This document shows positions 1 through 12,559 of a stretch of 64,000 nt of DNA, one piece after another. The stretch is from Cinnamomum chago (lineage: Eukaryota > Streptophyta > Magnoliopsida > Laurales > Lauraceae). Every line of letters begins with the position of its first letter. Position 1 is the stretch's first letter. A model generated the notes under the pieces. The model did no database searches, was not told the origin of the DNA, and saw only the letters and a program-made list of their open reading frames with translations. The stretch covers positions 947,501 to 1,011,500 of the forward strand of contig CP142453.1 of assembly GCA_038049695.1 (NCBI GenBank), read 5' to 3'. The translations under genes were made by a program, and so were the position numbers.

Positions 1-180
1 AAGGAGGCAATTTCTCATTCATATCTTAATGGATTAGAGCAACCCAATACATGTCATTAAACTACTCATAGAGTAGATTACATCCCCATGTATTCCCACC
101 TAAAAGGATAAGTGGGTCCCACGTTTATTTTGGCTCAAAGATGACCAAAAAAATGGGTCATTCTAACCATTTTTCCAACA
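1..180 (-). repeat. 3' LTR of copia element 1 (partial, runs off window)
   Basis: On the minus strand the sequence begins TGTTGG at 180, a common start for Ty1/copia LTRs, directly after a G-rich polypurine stretch (complement of about 181-190). The LTR runs to lower coordinates and leaves the window, so its other end, its length and the target duplication cannot be seen. No matching LTR was found by eye on the high-coordinate side of the element, so its age cannot be estimated from an LTR pair. Confidence 0.6.
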
Positions 181-749
181 ATCCCCCACATGAATGAAAT
201 TGACCGAAAGCAATGAAATGATATGCAGACACACACAGAGAGAGTAAATTTGAAATTTTCTGTATAGAGAGAGGTAGCTTGTGGCCTTGAACCTTCCCTT
301 GTGAATTTCTATCAGATTTACTGGTTGAACAGTGAACATGATGTCTTGAACTGTTCATCCTTTTGCGTAAACCGAGACAATAGAGTTCACACAGAATCTT
401 CCCGTACACAATTGGTTCTCATGATTGTGTTCATTTTGGCCCTGAACAATACCTGGTTTCATGAGTGCTTTAGAGAATTTAGCCTTATTATTCTCATAGA
501 ATCGGCCCAGTTCACACTCACATAGGTGATTCTTATTAAGAGTATCCTGCTATACCCCATCTGATTAACCAAGATATAAGAATCATTAAAAGCTTTGCTT
601 ACCCTAATTACCGCTGCAGGTATCACTTATTAATATCATAGGAATGAGCAGGAGATTTCGTCTCCATAGTGATATCGTTAAGTCACACAATTCGGTTGTC
701 CCTTTGAACCTAGATCTTGGGATCTCCAGTCAACTAGGTTGGGTTGCCA
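181..749. other. 3' non-coding tract of copia element 1
   Basis: The stretch between the end of the pol region and the 3' LTR holds only short chance ORFs. Its main readable feature is the polypurine tract (minus strand) next to the LTR boundary at 180/181. Confidence 0.5.
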
Positions 750-3700
750 TTATGGTAACTTTTCATTCATAGGCTTTAAGCCCATTCCCCTCGATGAACG
801 ATTTACTTGCTCTCTCGCTAATCCTTTGGTTAAAGGATCTGCAATGTTATTTATGGACTTTATGTACTCAATTGTCATAATGCCATTAGAGAGCAGTTGT
901 CTCACGGAATTATGCCTTCGACGAATATGTCGAGACTTACCGTTATACATTGTACTCTGTGCCCTTCCAATTGCTGATTGACTATCGCAATGAATGCAAA
1001 TAGGAGGCACAGGTTTTGACCACATTGGAATATCTTCGAGGAATTGACATAGCCACTCAGCTTCTACGCCAGCTTTATCCAATGCAATAAACTCAGATTC
1101 CATAGTGGATCTAGCAATGCATGTTTGTTTAGAAGATTTCCATGATACCACTGCACCACCAAGTGTAAATAGATATCCACTTGTGGACTTTGAATCTTTA
1201 GTATCTGATATCCAGTTGGCATCACAATAGCCCTCAAGTACAGCTGGATATTTAGAGTAATGTAAACCATAGTTTTGGGTGTATTTTAAATATCTTAAAA
1301 CCCGAACTAAGGCCTTCCAGTGGTCTGATCCTGGGTTACTTGTGTATCTACTCAATTTACTAACAGCATATGCAATGTCAGGACGAGTGCAATTCATCAC
1401 ATACATTAGGCTGCCAATTATTTGTGCATATTCTCGTTGTGATATGCCTTTTCCATTATTCTTGGATAAATGAATACTAATATCTATAGGTGTCCTTGCT
1501 GGGTTGCTATTATCTTGATTATATTTTTTTAGTATACTCTCAATATAGTGTGATTGAGATAATATCAATCCATCTGATGTTTTAGAGATCCTTATCCCGA
1601 GTATGACATCTGCAACACCTAAATCTTTCATGTCAAACTTATTGTTTAACATTCTCTTGGTAGATTTAATGATATCAGCATTACTACCCATAATGAGCAA
1701 ATCATCAACATATAAACAAATAATGACACAGCCATTGTTAGTGTTCTTGACATATACACATTTGTCACATTCATTGATCTTAAACCCATTTGACATCATC
1801 AAGTTGTCAAATTTCTCATGCCACTGCTTTGGTGCTTGTTTTAATCCATATAGAGATTTGACAAGCCGACAAACTTTCTTAGTTTGACCTGGAACATTAA
1901 ACCCTTCTGGTTGTTCCATATATATCTCCTCGTCTAATTCACCATTGAGAAATGTTGTCTTTACATCCATTTGATGTATCTCGAGATTGTATATAGCAGC
2001 AATTGCTATTAACATTCGAATGGATGTTATTCTCGTCACTGGTGAATAAGTATCGAAATAGTCCAAGCCTTCTTTTTGTCTGTACCCTTTAACAACAAGC
2101 CTGGCCTTGTACTTATCAATTGAGCCGTCTGCTTTCAGCTTTCTCTTAAATATCCACTTGCATTCAAGAGTTTTGCAACCTTGTGGGAGGTCTACAAGTT
2201 CCCATGTATGGTTTTGCAAAATGAATTCAATTTCACTGTTTATGGCCTCTTTCCAATATGGTGCCTCGGGACTGGACACTGCTTCTTTAAAGCTTTGAGG
2301 CGCATCTTCCAACAGAAATGTTAGAAAATCTGAACCAAACGTTTTTGATGTTCTAGCCCTCTTACTCCGTCTAGGTTCATCAATCTCTTGTTGGTTTTGA
2401 TTACTGCTACTAGCAGTGTCATGAGTTCTTTTATGAGAACTCATTTCCTTCGATGGTTTGTAAGGAAATACATGTTCAAAGAACGATGCATTCCTTGACT
2501 CAATAATAGTGTTATGATGCATATCGGGAATTTCAGACTTGTGAATTAGAAACCGATACGCACTGCTATTATAAGCATACCCAATGAATACACAGTCTAC
2601 TGTTTTTGGTCCTATTTTCACTTTTTTAGGTGTAGGAACCGCCACTTTAGCCAAACACCCCCACACTTTTAAGTATTTGTAAGTAGGCATTCTGCCTTTC
2701 CACAATTCATAGGGGGTTTTATTGGTTTTCTTTTGAGGTATTCGATTGAGAATATAATTTGCAGAGAGGATTGCATCCCCCCACAAATTCTGAGGTAATC
2801 CAGAACTTATTAACATAGCATTCATCATTTCTTTTAAAGTTCTGTTTTTCCTTTCAGCAACACCATTTTGCTGAGGTGAATAAGGAGCAGTAGTTTGGTG
2901 TATAATCCCATGCTGTGAACAGAATTCACCAAAAGGTGATTCATATTCACCACCTCTATCGCTTCTTATCACCTTAATTTTCTTATCAAGTTGATTCTCA
3001 ACCTCATTCTTGTAATGTTTGAACATTTCCAAGGCCTCATCTTTACTTCTCAATAAGTAAACATAACAGTATCTTGTGCAGTCATCAATGAATGTAAGAA
3101 AATATTTCTTACCACCTTTAGTTTGAACAAACTCCAGGTCACAAATATCAGAATGAATTAATTGAAGAGGTTCAGAAGTTCTTTCAATAGATTGAAAAGA
3201 AGTTCTAGTAAGTTTAGCTTCTACACATGTTTCACATTTGATATTTGAATCAAAACTACATTTAGGCAAGCATTCCATGTTAACTAATCTACGTAATGCA
3301 TCATAATTAACATGGCCTAATCTACCATGCTACACATTAGAAGACTCAAGCAAATAAGCAGAAGAGTTTTTCTTATTACGTACAATTGTCATTACATTCA
3401 TTTTGAAGAGCCCATCGCTCATATACCCTTTTCCCACGTACATCCCAGATTTAGTGAGTACAAACCTATCCGACTCAAATACAAGTTTGAAACCTTTCTT
3501 ACTCAGTAGTGAGCCTGATACCAGATTCTTACGAATATCAGGTACATGCAGCACATTGTTGAGGGTGAGTTCTTTTCCAGAAGTCATCTTCAATACCACC
3601 TGTCCTTGGCCTTCAACCTTAGAGGTGGCAGAGTTGCCCATGAAGAGTTGTTCTCCAGTTGATGCTTGATAAGTGGAGAACATCTCTTTAATGGAGCAAA

Positions 3701-3750
3701 CATGTCGAGTGGCCCCTGTGTCCACCCACCATTCTCTGGTGTTACCAACC
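750..3750 (-). pseudogene. copia element 1, protease-integrase-RT-RNase H region
   Basis: Enzyme part of the copia polyprotein. In order: the protease tail; an integrase core with the DRGGEYES and [14 protein letters not shown] signatures; a copia reverse transcriptase with YVDD in the active-site region and the [14 protein letters not shown] block; and an RNase H ending in the usual IADPLTKGL-like tail near 800. Integrase before reverse transcriptase identifies copia rather than gypsy. The domain set is complete by eye, while the element as a whole is broken. Confidence 0.88.
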
Positions 3751-4739
3751 AGATTAACTTCTGAGACCAGAGCAGAAAGATTGATGTCTGAAACATCAGT
3801 GGAGAGAGTGTCCAATTCTGTCATGTTGGCCTGCGCAGGTTTCTTACTTGTATTGCCTTGGTCCTTGCGCTTACGACAGTCCTTAGCACGGTGGCCTGGT
3901 TTGTCGCACACATAGCATTTTCCTTTGAACTTCTTGTTGTCATTGGGACCTTGTTTTGGACCGTTGGGATTGTTCTTCCTCTTCTTGGGATTCTGCCCAT
4001 GTTCCACCACATTTGCCTTAGCTTCTGTGAAGGTTTTTCCTGCTTTCTTTTCAGAAGCACGATTGTCTTCCTCTATCCTCAATCTTATTATCAGGTCTTC
4101 AAGTTTCATCTCCTTTCGTTTATGCTTGAGGTAGTTCTTAAAGTCCTTCCAAAGTGGTGGCAATTTTTCAATGATTGCTGCCACTTGGAAAGACTCACTA
4201 AGAGACATTCCTTCTGCATGTATTTCATGGAGGATTACTTGAAGTTCCTGAACTTGATTGATAACCGCTTTGGAATCGTTCATCTTGTAGTCAAGAAATC
4301 TGCCAACAACGAATTTCTTCATTCCGGCATCTTCAGTCTTGTACTTTTTATCAAGTGAATCCCATAATTCCTTAGCAGTCTTTAATGAACAGTACACATT
4401 ATATAATGTGTTGTCTAGTCCATTGAGAATGTAATTTCGACAGAGGAAGTCAGCATGCTTCCAGGCTTCTACAGCAGCAACTACTTGCTTGTCTGTTTCG
4501 CCTTCTTTCAAAGCAGGAGCTTCTTCATGGAGGAACCTTGCCAAGTTCAGGGTGGTTAGATAGAACAACATCTTTTGTTGCCATCTCTTGAACTCAGTCC
4601 CATTGAACTTTTCAGGTTTCTCCCCATGGTTCACCATAACAGGGGTAGGGGTAGTGACTGGAGTATTCTTCTCAATACCCATGTCTGTTTTAACAAAACA
4701 GAAATCACTTAAACAGAGTATACTACAGAATTTAAACAA
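3750..4739 (-). pseudogene. copia element 1, gag region
   Basis: Gag of the copia element: the structural protein that forms the virus-like particle and binds the element RNA. The N-terminal part is a hydrophilic alpha-helical gag domain of the UBN2/retrotran_gag type. It is followed by a lysine-rich linker and a CCHC zinc knuckle, [14 protein letters not shown], at about 3880-3920. A protease-like segment with the active-site signature DTGA follows just downstream in element sense, as in other copia polyproteins. Part of a fossil element, not a host gene. Confidence 0.85.
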
Positions 4740-5340
4740 CTAACAGTACTGTAAACAGTAACTCAGACTATATGGTAACCTGTAACTGGTTACTGAAGAC
4801 TGAGGCAAACAACATACAATTTACAGAAAAGCCTGAAGTTCTGTAACTAAATGAATATAAAGAATGAAACTTAGTTTTACACTACTAGTTTCAGAAACAG
4901 AAGAAGAAGAAACTAGTAGAAAACTGGCATAAACCGAAACCAGAAATACTGAAGTAAACAGATGACAGAATGTACTCAGAACTTTAAGAATTTTGTCTTA
5001 AGATTGTTAGTGTTTACACTAGCCTTGATCATCTGCGAATCTCTGGTTTACTAACTACAACATCAGAGCACTGTTTTCCTGCCTTCAAACAGTAAGTTCT
5101 TTTACATTAAAAACAGAGTGCTGTTTACCTTCATTTTAATATAAACTGTTCTCCTAAAATGCTGAAGTACTTGTACTCGGACATAACATTATGTACCCTT
5201 TTGGGAGTCCTGCATGACAGCCGTGTGGGATTTTCGGTCTCCATTTCTAATTCAAGAGGGCCGCGCTTTGTGAACGGTGGGATTCAAAATCCCATACCAC
5301 CTTGATAAATGACTCCTGCATGTGAATAAAGTGCTAGTAG

Positions 5341-7092
5341 ACACATCACAAATTGCATTGGAAATGTGAGTACCTTGACTAGAGTCAAACTCGACTCATT
5401 ACCATTCCTCATATATAATTGTGAACATTAAACAAGCCACTTGAACATCACTTGCAAGCATGAAGTTTTTTGAGTTTAGACAGTCTCCGTTCTACACTTT
5501 GTCAGTCTTTTCTTTCGTGAAGAAGAGAAAATCAAAATTGTTGGTAGTCCAAAAACTGATGTATTATCACCCGAGTGAAAGAATAAGTCAACTAAGTTTA
5601 GACAATTAGACCCCGTGCTGCTTTGATTAGGTGATGCTAACGAGCAAATTAAAGTCTATCCCAAACAAATCTAGAACCAGCTACGTACGTATATATTATT
5701 AATCTTTCATGTTACCTAAATCTGGAGATCAGATTTCAGCACAATCTCAATATAAAAGTATAACAACTTATTTCCAATTTAAACCTCCCTGGCCACCTTC
5801 TTTCCGTAACCAATATTTTAGAAGCTAAAATTAATGGTTCAAGCCATTGGACTCTACTGTTATTGAGGACATCCCTAATGCACTGTGTTCAATTGATTGT
5901 TCATGCATTCAAGTACAGGACCCTGCAATTTCATTTTTTTTTCTGTAGTTCTGGTTGGGTTGAGCAGTGTGGGTTTAGCATATAGGCTAAATTGAACCAA
6001 AGATGGAAAGTGAAAGGGTCAACCAAATCTATAATTAAGAGGTCAGACTCAGGCTCGATTGACTAGTTCTTGTGTAATTTGTTGTGTTGATTCAGGGTTT
6101 CTTTTTTCCTGGTAGAAAAGTTGAATCAGGTTGGTGTATCAAACAACAATAGACTCAACCCAAACTCAACTCATTTATTATCAGATTAGAAATGTCAAAC
6201 CTGAATCAAACCTAAAAATAAAAAAGTTCAACTCAAACCTTTAATTACCAAATCCGATTGGTATGGGACAGCCCAAGACTTGCAACCTTTATTTACCTAT
6301 ATTTGAAATGAATCAATGTTAAAATGAATCAATGATCAAGTTTAACAGGTTGTAATATGACAATTGTCCATCGCCATGGTGGGCCTTTAACAATGCTTGG
6401 TAGATGCTTGGACAAGAGGATACTGATAAACTGCCTGTCTCAAGAGTCCAGATCGCTTGATGCTATTGGCCTGTTCGTTTCATGTAGTTAAATGTATAGG
6501 AATTATAATTAAAACTGGTTAAAATTGAAAAAATAAAGATAAATTTTCAAAGATGACTATCAACTTATCTCTCCTCTAATAAAAAAAAAATCAATGAGGT
6601 AGAAAATGAATACCCAGCTGCCACCTGACTCAGTAATTCAACTCATAGAAAAAACTGACGGTTGCATCTACATTGCTGCCTCATATCATTCACCCTTCGC
6701 TTTGTCGATAATCCTTGGTGGAGTTTGTTTGATGGGTTTCTCATGTTTTCAAATATTTCTATGTATTCTATACAAACAAACGGTAATAAGAGAAAACCCA
6801 CAGCAAGATCATGTCCTATCAAACTCTAAATAGTCAAAATAAATATCCCTGCTTGCTTCCTTAGCCCAGATTTACGTAAGTTGGGGCACCATTAAATTGA
6901 TTTCTAGATAAGTGAAAGTATTGGCATGGCCACTTGGGAGCCATACCTTGATTTGATGATGATAATCATCTCATCTCATGAGAAGCCTCTAAACAACAGA
7001 CATTTGGAATCTCACACACGTTTCTTGCTCTGGCAGGTGTGGGCCATATCTCTTCTTGAGTACAGATGTGTGAGGACTCATGAGCCCACTTT

Positions 7093-7128
<36 letters not shown>

Positions 7129-8995
7129 CTTGACGTCATGTAGGCACATGGGATATGTCTGGATGAAACATACTAGAAGCAAGAGACATGTGATGTGATG
7201 CAGAAGGATTCAAAGTCTCTTGTTTATTTCAAATGCAGCAGCAGCAGCAACATGGATCCACCACATTTGCAATGGCACTCCCCCTTTATTTTCACCTAAT
7301 AAAGGCATGTGGCTTCCTCCTGTTGGCCACACTAAAGTATGCTGGTGGCCCACTCAACCCTCACCATTTCAACTTGTGGGACATGATTCCCTGCCTTGGA
7401 TACTCCCTCCAACTCCAACACAGCACACGGGAGAATGGAAGAGTAACACTGTCCCCATCAAAACACTTTATTCACACCTTAACAATTCCTTATGTTTTTC
7501 TTTTTGCTCAACTGTTCATTAACTTTGGTTCCAAACGACCTGCAATTTGATAGTGAACTTTTGTGCTAAATAGAGTCAAAAGTGATTACCAAAAGCTCTT
7601 GATATAGAATAGAGGTATGTAAAAAGTCAACATTTGCATGTAACCATCTATTTACGGGCCACAAAGAATGGTTTTACGTACGGTCACTTCAAAAATCATG
7701 TGACTTTAAGATTCATAAGTGGATGATTGATTTCTTGAGATTGTTCTCACAAAAGGCCCACATTTGATCCATATAAGGTACTTCTAATTGACTGGACTCC
7801 ATAATTCACATGCATCAGTCATCCTACAAAGGGATCATCCCAGTATGCAAGTCATTCTTAAAAGTGGTACCCCAAAAGGAGATGATTTTTTGATTCCCCT
7901 GCTGGAACTTCACAGGGATTCCTGTCAACTTGGAAATAAACAATGTGATGGAGCACAGGAGAATGAAGAAGTGTCCATGTCATTTCTTAAATCAAATGCC
8001 ATGTCTTTGGAGATAATGTTACACACTAATTAATGGAATCCACCATTTCCTGTAGATTCGTTATTCTCTGAAAGTGTGGCACGAGGAAAGCTTATGGATC
8101 AATGATTTAGAAACAAGAAGGAACAGGGGGTGAAGAGGTGAAAATGGGCAGCTTGGGCCAGCTCGGTTTGATCAACTGGTTTAATCCAACTTAATAATGA
8201 CATAAGAATGCAAGTCCACATTAAACAAAAATCTGTTTAATATAATTAACGGTGGATCCAACTGTTCAGTCACCAGTTGTGCCACCCTGCAGGTTTTAAT
8301 CTAGCTGTTGCAAGAACGGCCTCTCATCCATGGGAAGCAGTTCTTATTTGAACGTTTAGGGTTTAAACTTGGTCAGTCACCTTTCCTTACTTGAGAGCTG
8401 TCCTATGTACGTCGCCTGAGGTCTATTTCCCTTCATTGGAGGGCTGGGGTCCCAGCCCCCACAAGCTTAGTACAAAGGAAAAAAAAAAAAAAAGAACTCT
8501 TAACAGTTCCGAATTTCATTTCTGGTTGAACAGGCAGTCCAGTCTAGTTTCTAGAACACTCTTATGACGGTAATTAAACATGACTAGTGGGGACATGAAA
8601 ACAATGCTTGCAATGACAGCAATTCTTTCATATGAAGAAGGTGTAAGGCATTGGTACTGTAATATAGTATGACTAATTTGACGATCATCAATGGAAGCAC
8701 TGTTCAAATTACGGCCTGCTTTGTAGTTTGTCCTTGTTCTAGATGATGGTGTTTTCTCATTTAGATGATTCATATTTTTTTTTTAGGTTTTCTTTTGATG
8801 GTTACAAAAAGTACCAAGAGGATAGTCAGGTAACATATCCCTCACTCGTTGAACCATGTCATGCAAGGAATACCTGTAAGAGAAATATGTCAAATCAGGC
8901 CTGTTTGAGGGGCAATATTTCCGGCCAGTGTTTGGGACAGGGCTTCCTCACCTTTTCATAAGGATCTGAATCAGCTTTACATTTTTAGAGCTTCA
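5341..8995. other. Intergenic region, no gene recognised
   Basis: AT-rich plant intergenic DNA. It holds a GA dinucleotide run at about 7093-7125, a possible MITE at 6467-6790 and an A-rich tail near 8478-8494. The last follows a GC-rich stretch ending in a short palindrome (GGGGTCCCAGCCCC) that could be the end of a SINE. Short ORFs here show no recognisable domain or gene structure. Confidence 0.6.
6467..6790. mobile_element. Possible MITE with imperfect terminal inverted repeats
   Basis: The left end reads GGCCTGTTCGTTTCATGTAG and the right end, on the opposite strand, begins CCGTTTGTTTGTATAG with further scattered matches inward. The CCTGTTTGTTT-type end is frequent among plant hAT/PIF-like MITEs. 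There is no coding capacity and a clear target duplication was not found, so both borders are approximate. Confidence 0.35.
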
Positions 8996-9109
8996 GACTT
9001 GCAATGCAATTGCAACCCCTTCAGTTAGCTTTTAAAATAGGTAGGGCTTCCTCACCTTTTCACAATGATCGCGCTGGTGCCCACTACATTAAAAGGAAAA
9101 AAAAAAAGG

Positions 9110-10186
9110 TAGGAACACTCGAGGACAAAACAGGTGATTTGTATTTTTCAAGCCAAATGCCAATATAACAGTTGTAAGTGTCTGGTTTTTTCATTTTCAA
9201 TTGGGGAACTGAAAAGAAAAAAAGTCATGTTATTACAACTAATTAGTTTTTTGAGAAGGAAATGAAGAAAAAAAAAATATGTTTCAGTCATTAGTAGCTA
9301 GATAGGAGTAATGGTATCTACTAATGAGAAAGAGTAATGCTACTTGGACAAACTTTTTTGGCCAGAATTTGGCCAACCCATATGGTTTGCATTGAATATC
9401 ACTATGATATTCAATGCAAACCATATGGGTTGGCCAAATTCTGGCCAAAAAAGTTTGTCCAAGTAGACTTTTTGAAGAGAACCACCAAGGATACAACAGA
9501 GACACTATTCTTCAAGTAAAGATGAATTTTCAACTGTGATGTATGTTGTCTCTATTTAAGTATCAAGATATCATAATATTAAAGGTTTTATGTAAATTAG
9601 TAGGAAGAAAAAAACCCTCACTTTTCTCCTTTAGAGCAGATGGGCTATGTACTATCCCAAAGTTTTCAACAAAAGCACCTAACACGTTAATGCCACCAAT
9701 ATCCTATATTGAATAATCTTAGAATAAAATTTTTCCTTTTCTTAGGGTCCGATTGACGGACAGGATATGCCTTAAATGAAGGAAAAAAAAATACAAATAT
9801 ATTAAAAGGAAAACATTTACTTGTGCACGTAAGAACTACACACTACGTATCCCATTGATTATCATAGATGCAGGGCCCACCTTTGAATCCAAGGACAATT
9901 CAGATGTGCAGTGTTCACAGAACTTGTGAATATATTTCTACATTAAAACAACTAAATTATTATGAATTTTACCATCATTATTTTTTTATAGAAAACTAAT
10001 TTGTAGTTAGATACACGTACCATCTTGTCTTCAGTAGTGAAATTTTGGTTTTCTTTTTATTGTAAGTGTGTTTCATCACCTAAAGGCTAAAGCTAAAGCT
10101 GAGCCCAGGTGACCTTTTGACCTGGTTTACAGGTGCATCACATTGACGGCAGCATGCAATCAATCCTCATTCACTTATTCATATTG
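9110..10186 (+). repeat. Repeat S, copy 1
   Basis: A roughly 1.08-kb non-coding repeat starting at GTAGGAACACTCGAGG and ending near AATCCTCATTCACT. Its first 0.7 kb recurs at 14878-15555 and its second half at 24877-25435, all on the same strand. Copies 2 and 3 share variants that copy 1 lacks, for example the doubled GTGTCCAGTGTTCAC, so copy 1 is the more distant. It contains a foldback insertion (9331-9476) missing from copy 2. It could be a local host duplication or a terminal repeat of an undescribed non-autonomous element; no TG...CA ends or coding sequence were seen. Confidence 0.75.
9331..9476. mobile_element. Foldback MITE with a perfect 62-bp inverted repeat
   Basis: Positions 9340-9401 and 9405-9466 are perfect reverse complements with a 3-base centre, giving a 127-bp hairpin. 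The paralogous repeat copy at 14878-15555 lacks this block, and the sequence GAGAA flanks it on both sides (9326-9330 and 9477-9481), which fits a 5-bp target duplication. The absence of arm mismatches indicates a recent insertion. There is no protein-coding content. Transcripts could fold into a long stem that enters the small-RNA pathway. Confidence 0.75.
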
Positions 10187-11111
10187 TAAGTGCCTAAAAG
10201 TTAAGGACTCAAATTAGGTTAGTATGAGATTCGTGATTTGCTGTTCAAGCTTTTTTGGGGAAGATGAATCGCCTTAGGACCTGAAAGGAAAGAAGAAATA
10301 GAGATCAAAGACCCTGGCTGCCGTCAGCCAAAGGCTCTCCGATGTCTGAGTTAGTGCTATCACTGAACAGATGATGAAGATGAGAGGCAAGTATGCTCTT
10401 ATGCTAGGCGTTCAGTAACGCGCTATGCAATATGTAATAATGGTGTGTTATTCAGCGTATTCAGGCATACCTTAGAAGGGATTGGTATCCCTCTATAAGT
10501 AGAGATTTCACATGGCGCACTCTTAGTGGGGGTAGCTGGAAATACTGTCAGGTCGAATCAAGAGATGACCTCCGGTATTAATGTGAATGTGACTGATCAA
10601 GATGACACCTGATCATTATCCAGCGCTTGCCTTGTCTGTCAGCACGTTTTGCAACGTAGTCGTAACTTCATAGAAATACAATCATGACCTAGTATCCATC
10701 TCTGTGGACGGACTGAGCTGAAGATGATACTGAGGCCAGATTCGGATGTATCCTGACACTATTGCCGATGTGCCTTATATCGAGACCGAAGTGAGCCTAG
10801 TTGGTACTCGCAAGTTGGTACTGTCTGCCGAGCTGAGGAGAGATATCTAGCTGGTATCGTTGCCGAGTTAGACGAATCCTGGCACTGTGGCCAAACTTGA
10901 ATACCGAGATCGGAATGAGCTGAGATGGTACTGCTACCGAGACTAGCGTAATCCTACTCTTAGGAAAACACCCCACACAATTGCCCCCTAGTTCACGACT
11001 TCTTGGAGTTCCCAAACTTTTTGAGGTCGGGAGCTGAGTATCGTGCTGAGAGGATCTGAGGTATCAATTGAATTCCATCTCAGTGTTATCTGATGACATC
11101 TGATCTTTATC

Positions 11112-11395
11112 ATGCAGTTTGTTTGCTTTCTTGAGATAATAAATAGCACGTCGGTGACGCTTCGTCTGCCCAAGGCGATAAATATTAAGTAGGTGACGCT
11201 TTATTAGCCCGAGGCAATAAATAACATGCTGATGTTTCGCCTTCCCAAGGCAATAAATGTAGCGTCTGAATCTCTGTGCGAGATTAACTCGCAATGCCAC
11301 ATGTCTCCATCTGGTTGGTCGTTCAACGAAATTGAAGCGACGCGTGCCTTCAGTAATTGGAACGGGCGCCATACCGTATATAAATAGGGCTTTTC
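11112..11395 (+). promoter_or_regulatory. Repeat-rich upstream region and TATA box of the LARD-like element
   Basis: Four imperfect units of roughly 48 bp, each with a core like GCCCAAGGCGATAAATA, lie at about 11112-11275. They are followed by TATATAAATAG at about 11378-11388 and a purine-rich leader. Upstream repeats before a TATA box are the usual layout of an LTR U3 promoter. This is a prediction from layout only. Confidence 0.5.
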
Positions 11396-11642
11396 TTACT
11401 TCGTCTCTTTCACTTTGGCATTTTATCAGAGAAAGCTCTGCTGCAAGAGAGAAGAGAACCCTACCAGAACTTTGCTAGAAGTTTGACTTAGCGGACCGGA
11501 GCCCGGAGTCTGTTTCCTTTTCTATGAGTTTTCTTCCCTGTCCTTGTCTTTGCGCACCGTCTTTCTCTGTTTTTAGGGGTTTTGCTCTAGGGTTTAGGGT
11601 TCTTGTCTCTGCCCCTTTTCCGGTATCACCACCCGTAGAGGA

Positions 11643-12530
11643 ATGAGATCTTATAGGAGTTGGGTGGAGACCCCAGAGGCCAGGGCTTGCTTCAGGGAGA
11701 TATATGGGATCCCAGAGGATGTCCCAACGAAACTAGATGACCCGAAAGACCTCTTCGATGATCGATCATTCCAGGATGGCTGGATGTCATTCCCGTTAGT
11801 CTCAATAATAGAGGGAGGGGTTAGGTTCCCGTCATCCAGCCGAGGGCGGCTGTTGATTTGGCCCAGCTCGTTGAGAGTTATTCGTTGCCCTCCACCCGTG
11901 AAGAAGAAATGGGAGATGAGATGGAAAAAAGGCGGCCTGTTGTGAAGGTGAAAGACTTGGGGGCGAAACTTTTTGGAGGCCGAACTCCCTTTTCCTCAGT
12001 AGTCTCGGGGAGCGTCGGGGAAGCTGCAACGGGTTTTGCTACTGGCGCTGGTGGTGCTGCTATTGCTGCTGGCACTGTCGCTGGAACTGTTGTTGTTGGT
12101 GCAGCTCGGTAGCGTTCCGCCGAGACCCCGAGAGAGGGAGGCCGTGCTGAGAAGAGGCAGCGTTCTGAAGGCCACGACTCAGGAGCTCGGCAGCAGTCTG
12201 CTGAAGGGGCTAAAGAGAAGGCCTCGAGGGAGAAGAGGCACCGGGGCGAGGGCTCATTAGAGAAAGGCCCTGGGCAGGCCTTGCTCCCTCAGCATGCGGG
12301 GCGACTCTGTGGAAGCTAAGCTTGCAACTTGGGCCTGGGAGGTCTATGACGGTGGAAGATCGTCTAACCATCAGTCCGTCGGTCGTTGCTGCTCTCGCCA
12401 ATGCGTGCGCTCTGCCACTCGACATGAAGAGGCACAAGGGTGTAGACGACGTGACACTGCTGTCTTCATCTCTACAGTCGATCTTCTCGATAATAGTCCG
12501 ATGCAGATCTGCGAACAACATTAGTTTCTG
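11643..12530 (+). pseudogene. N-terminal part of a gypsy-type transposon protein (relic)
   Basis: The reading begins MRSYRSWVETPEARACF at 11643 and continues with a short domain resembling the plant 'putative gypsy type transposon' family (PF04195-like, judged by eye). A Gly/Ala-rich and then a charged stretch follow, and a segment with SPSVVAALANACALP near 12370-12420. It is degraded. It belongs to the same relic as the downstream coiled coil. No catalytic motif is visible and its role in the parent element is unknown. Confidence 0.5.
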
Positions 12531-12559
12531 TTAGCTTTCTTCTGACGTTTGTCTTTTTT

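Larger units (their letters stand above)
1..5340 (-). mobile_element. Ty1/copia LTR retrotransposon 1 (fossil)
   Basis: A minus-strand Ty1/copia element in the diagnostic copia order gag, protease, integrase, reverse transcriptase, RNase H. Parts in element order: untranslated leader about 4740-5340, gag about 3750-4739, protease about 3500-3750, integrase about 2400-3300, reverse transcriptase about 1300-2350, RNase H about 750-1250, 3' non-coding tract about 190-750, then the partial 3' LTR. The gag start and the general style recall the TNT1/Tork group, but the lineage is inferred by eye. The coding region is long and well kept, with about one evident break, so it is probably a fairly young relic. 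The high-coordinate end is uncertain because no 5' LTR or primer-binding site was recognised. Confidence 0.85.

Noticed and set aside
8400-8495. Possible second SINE ending in an A run
   Set aside because: Only a GC-rich palindrome and poly-A tail are visible; no pol III boxes were found upstream.
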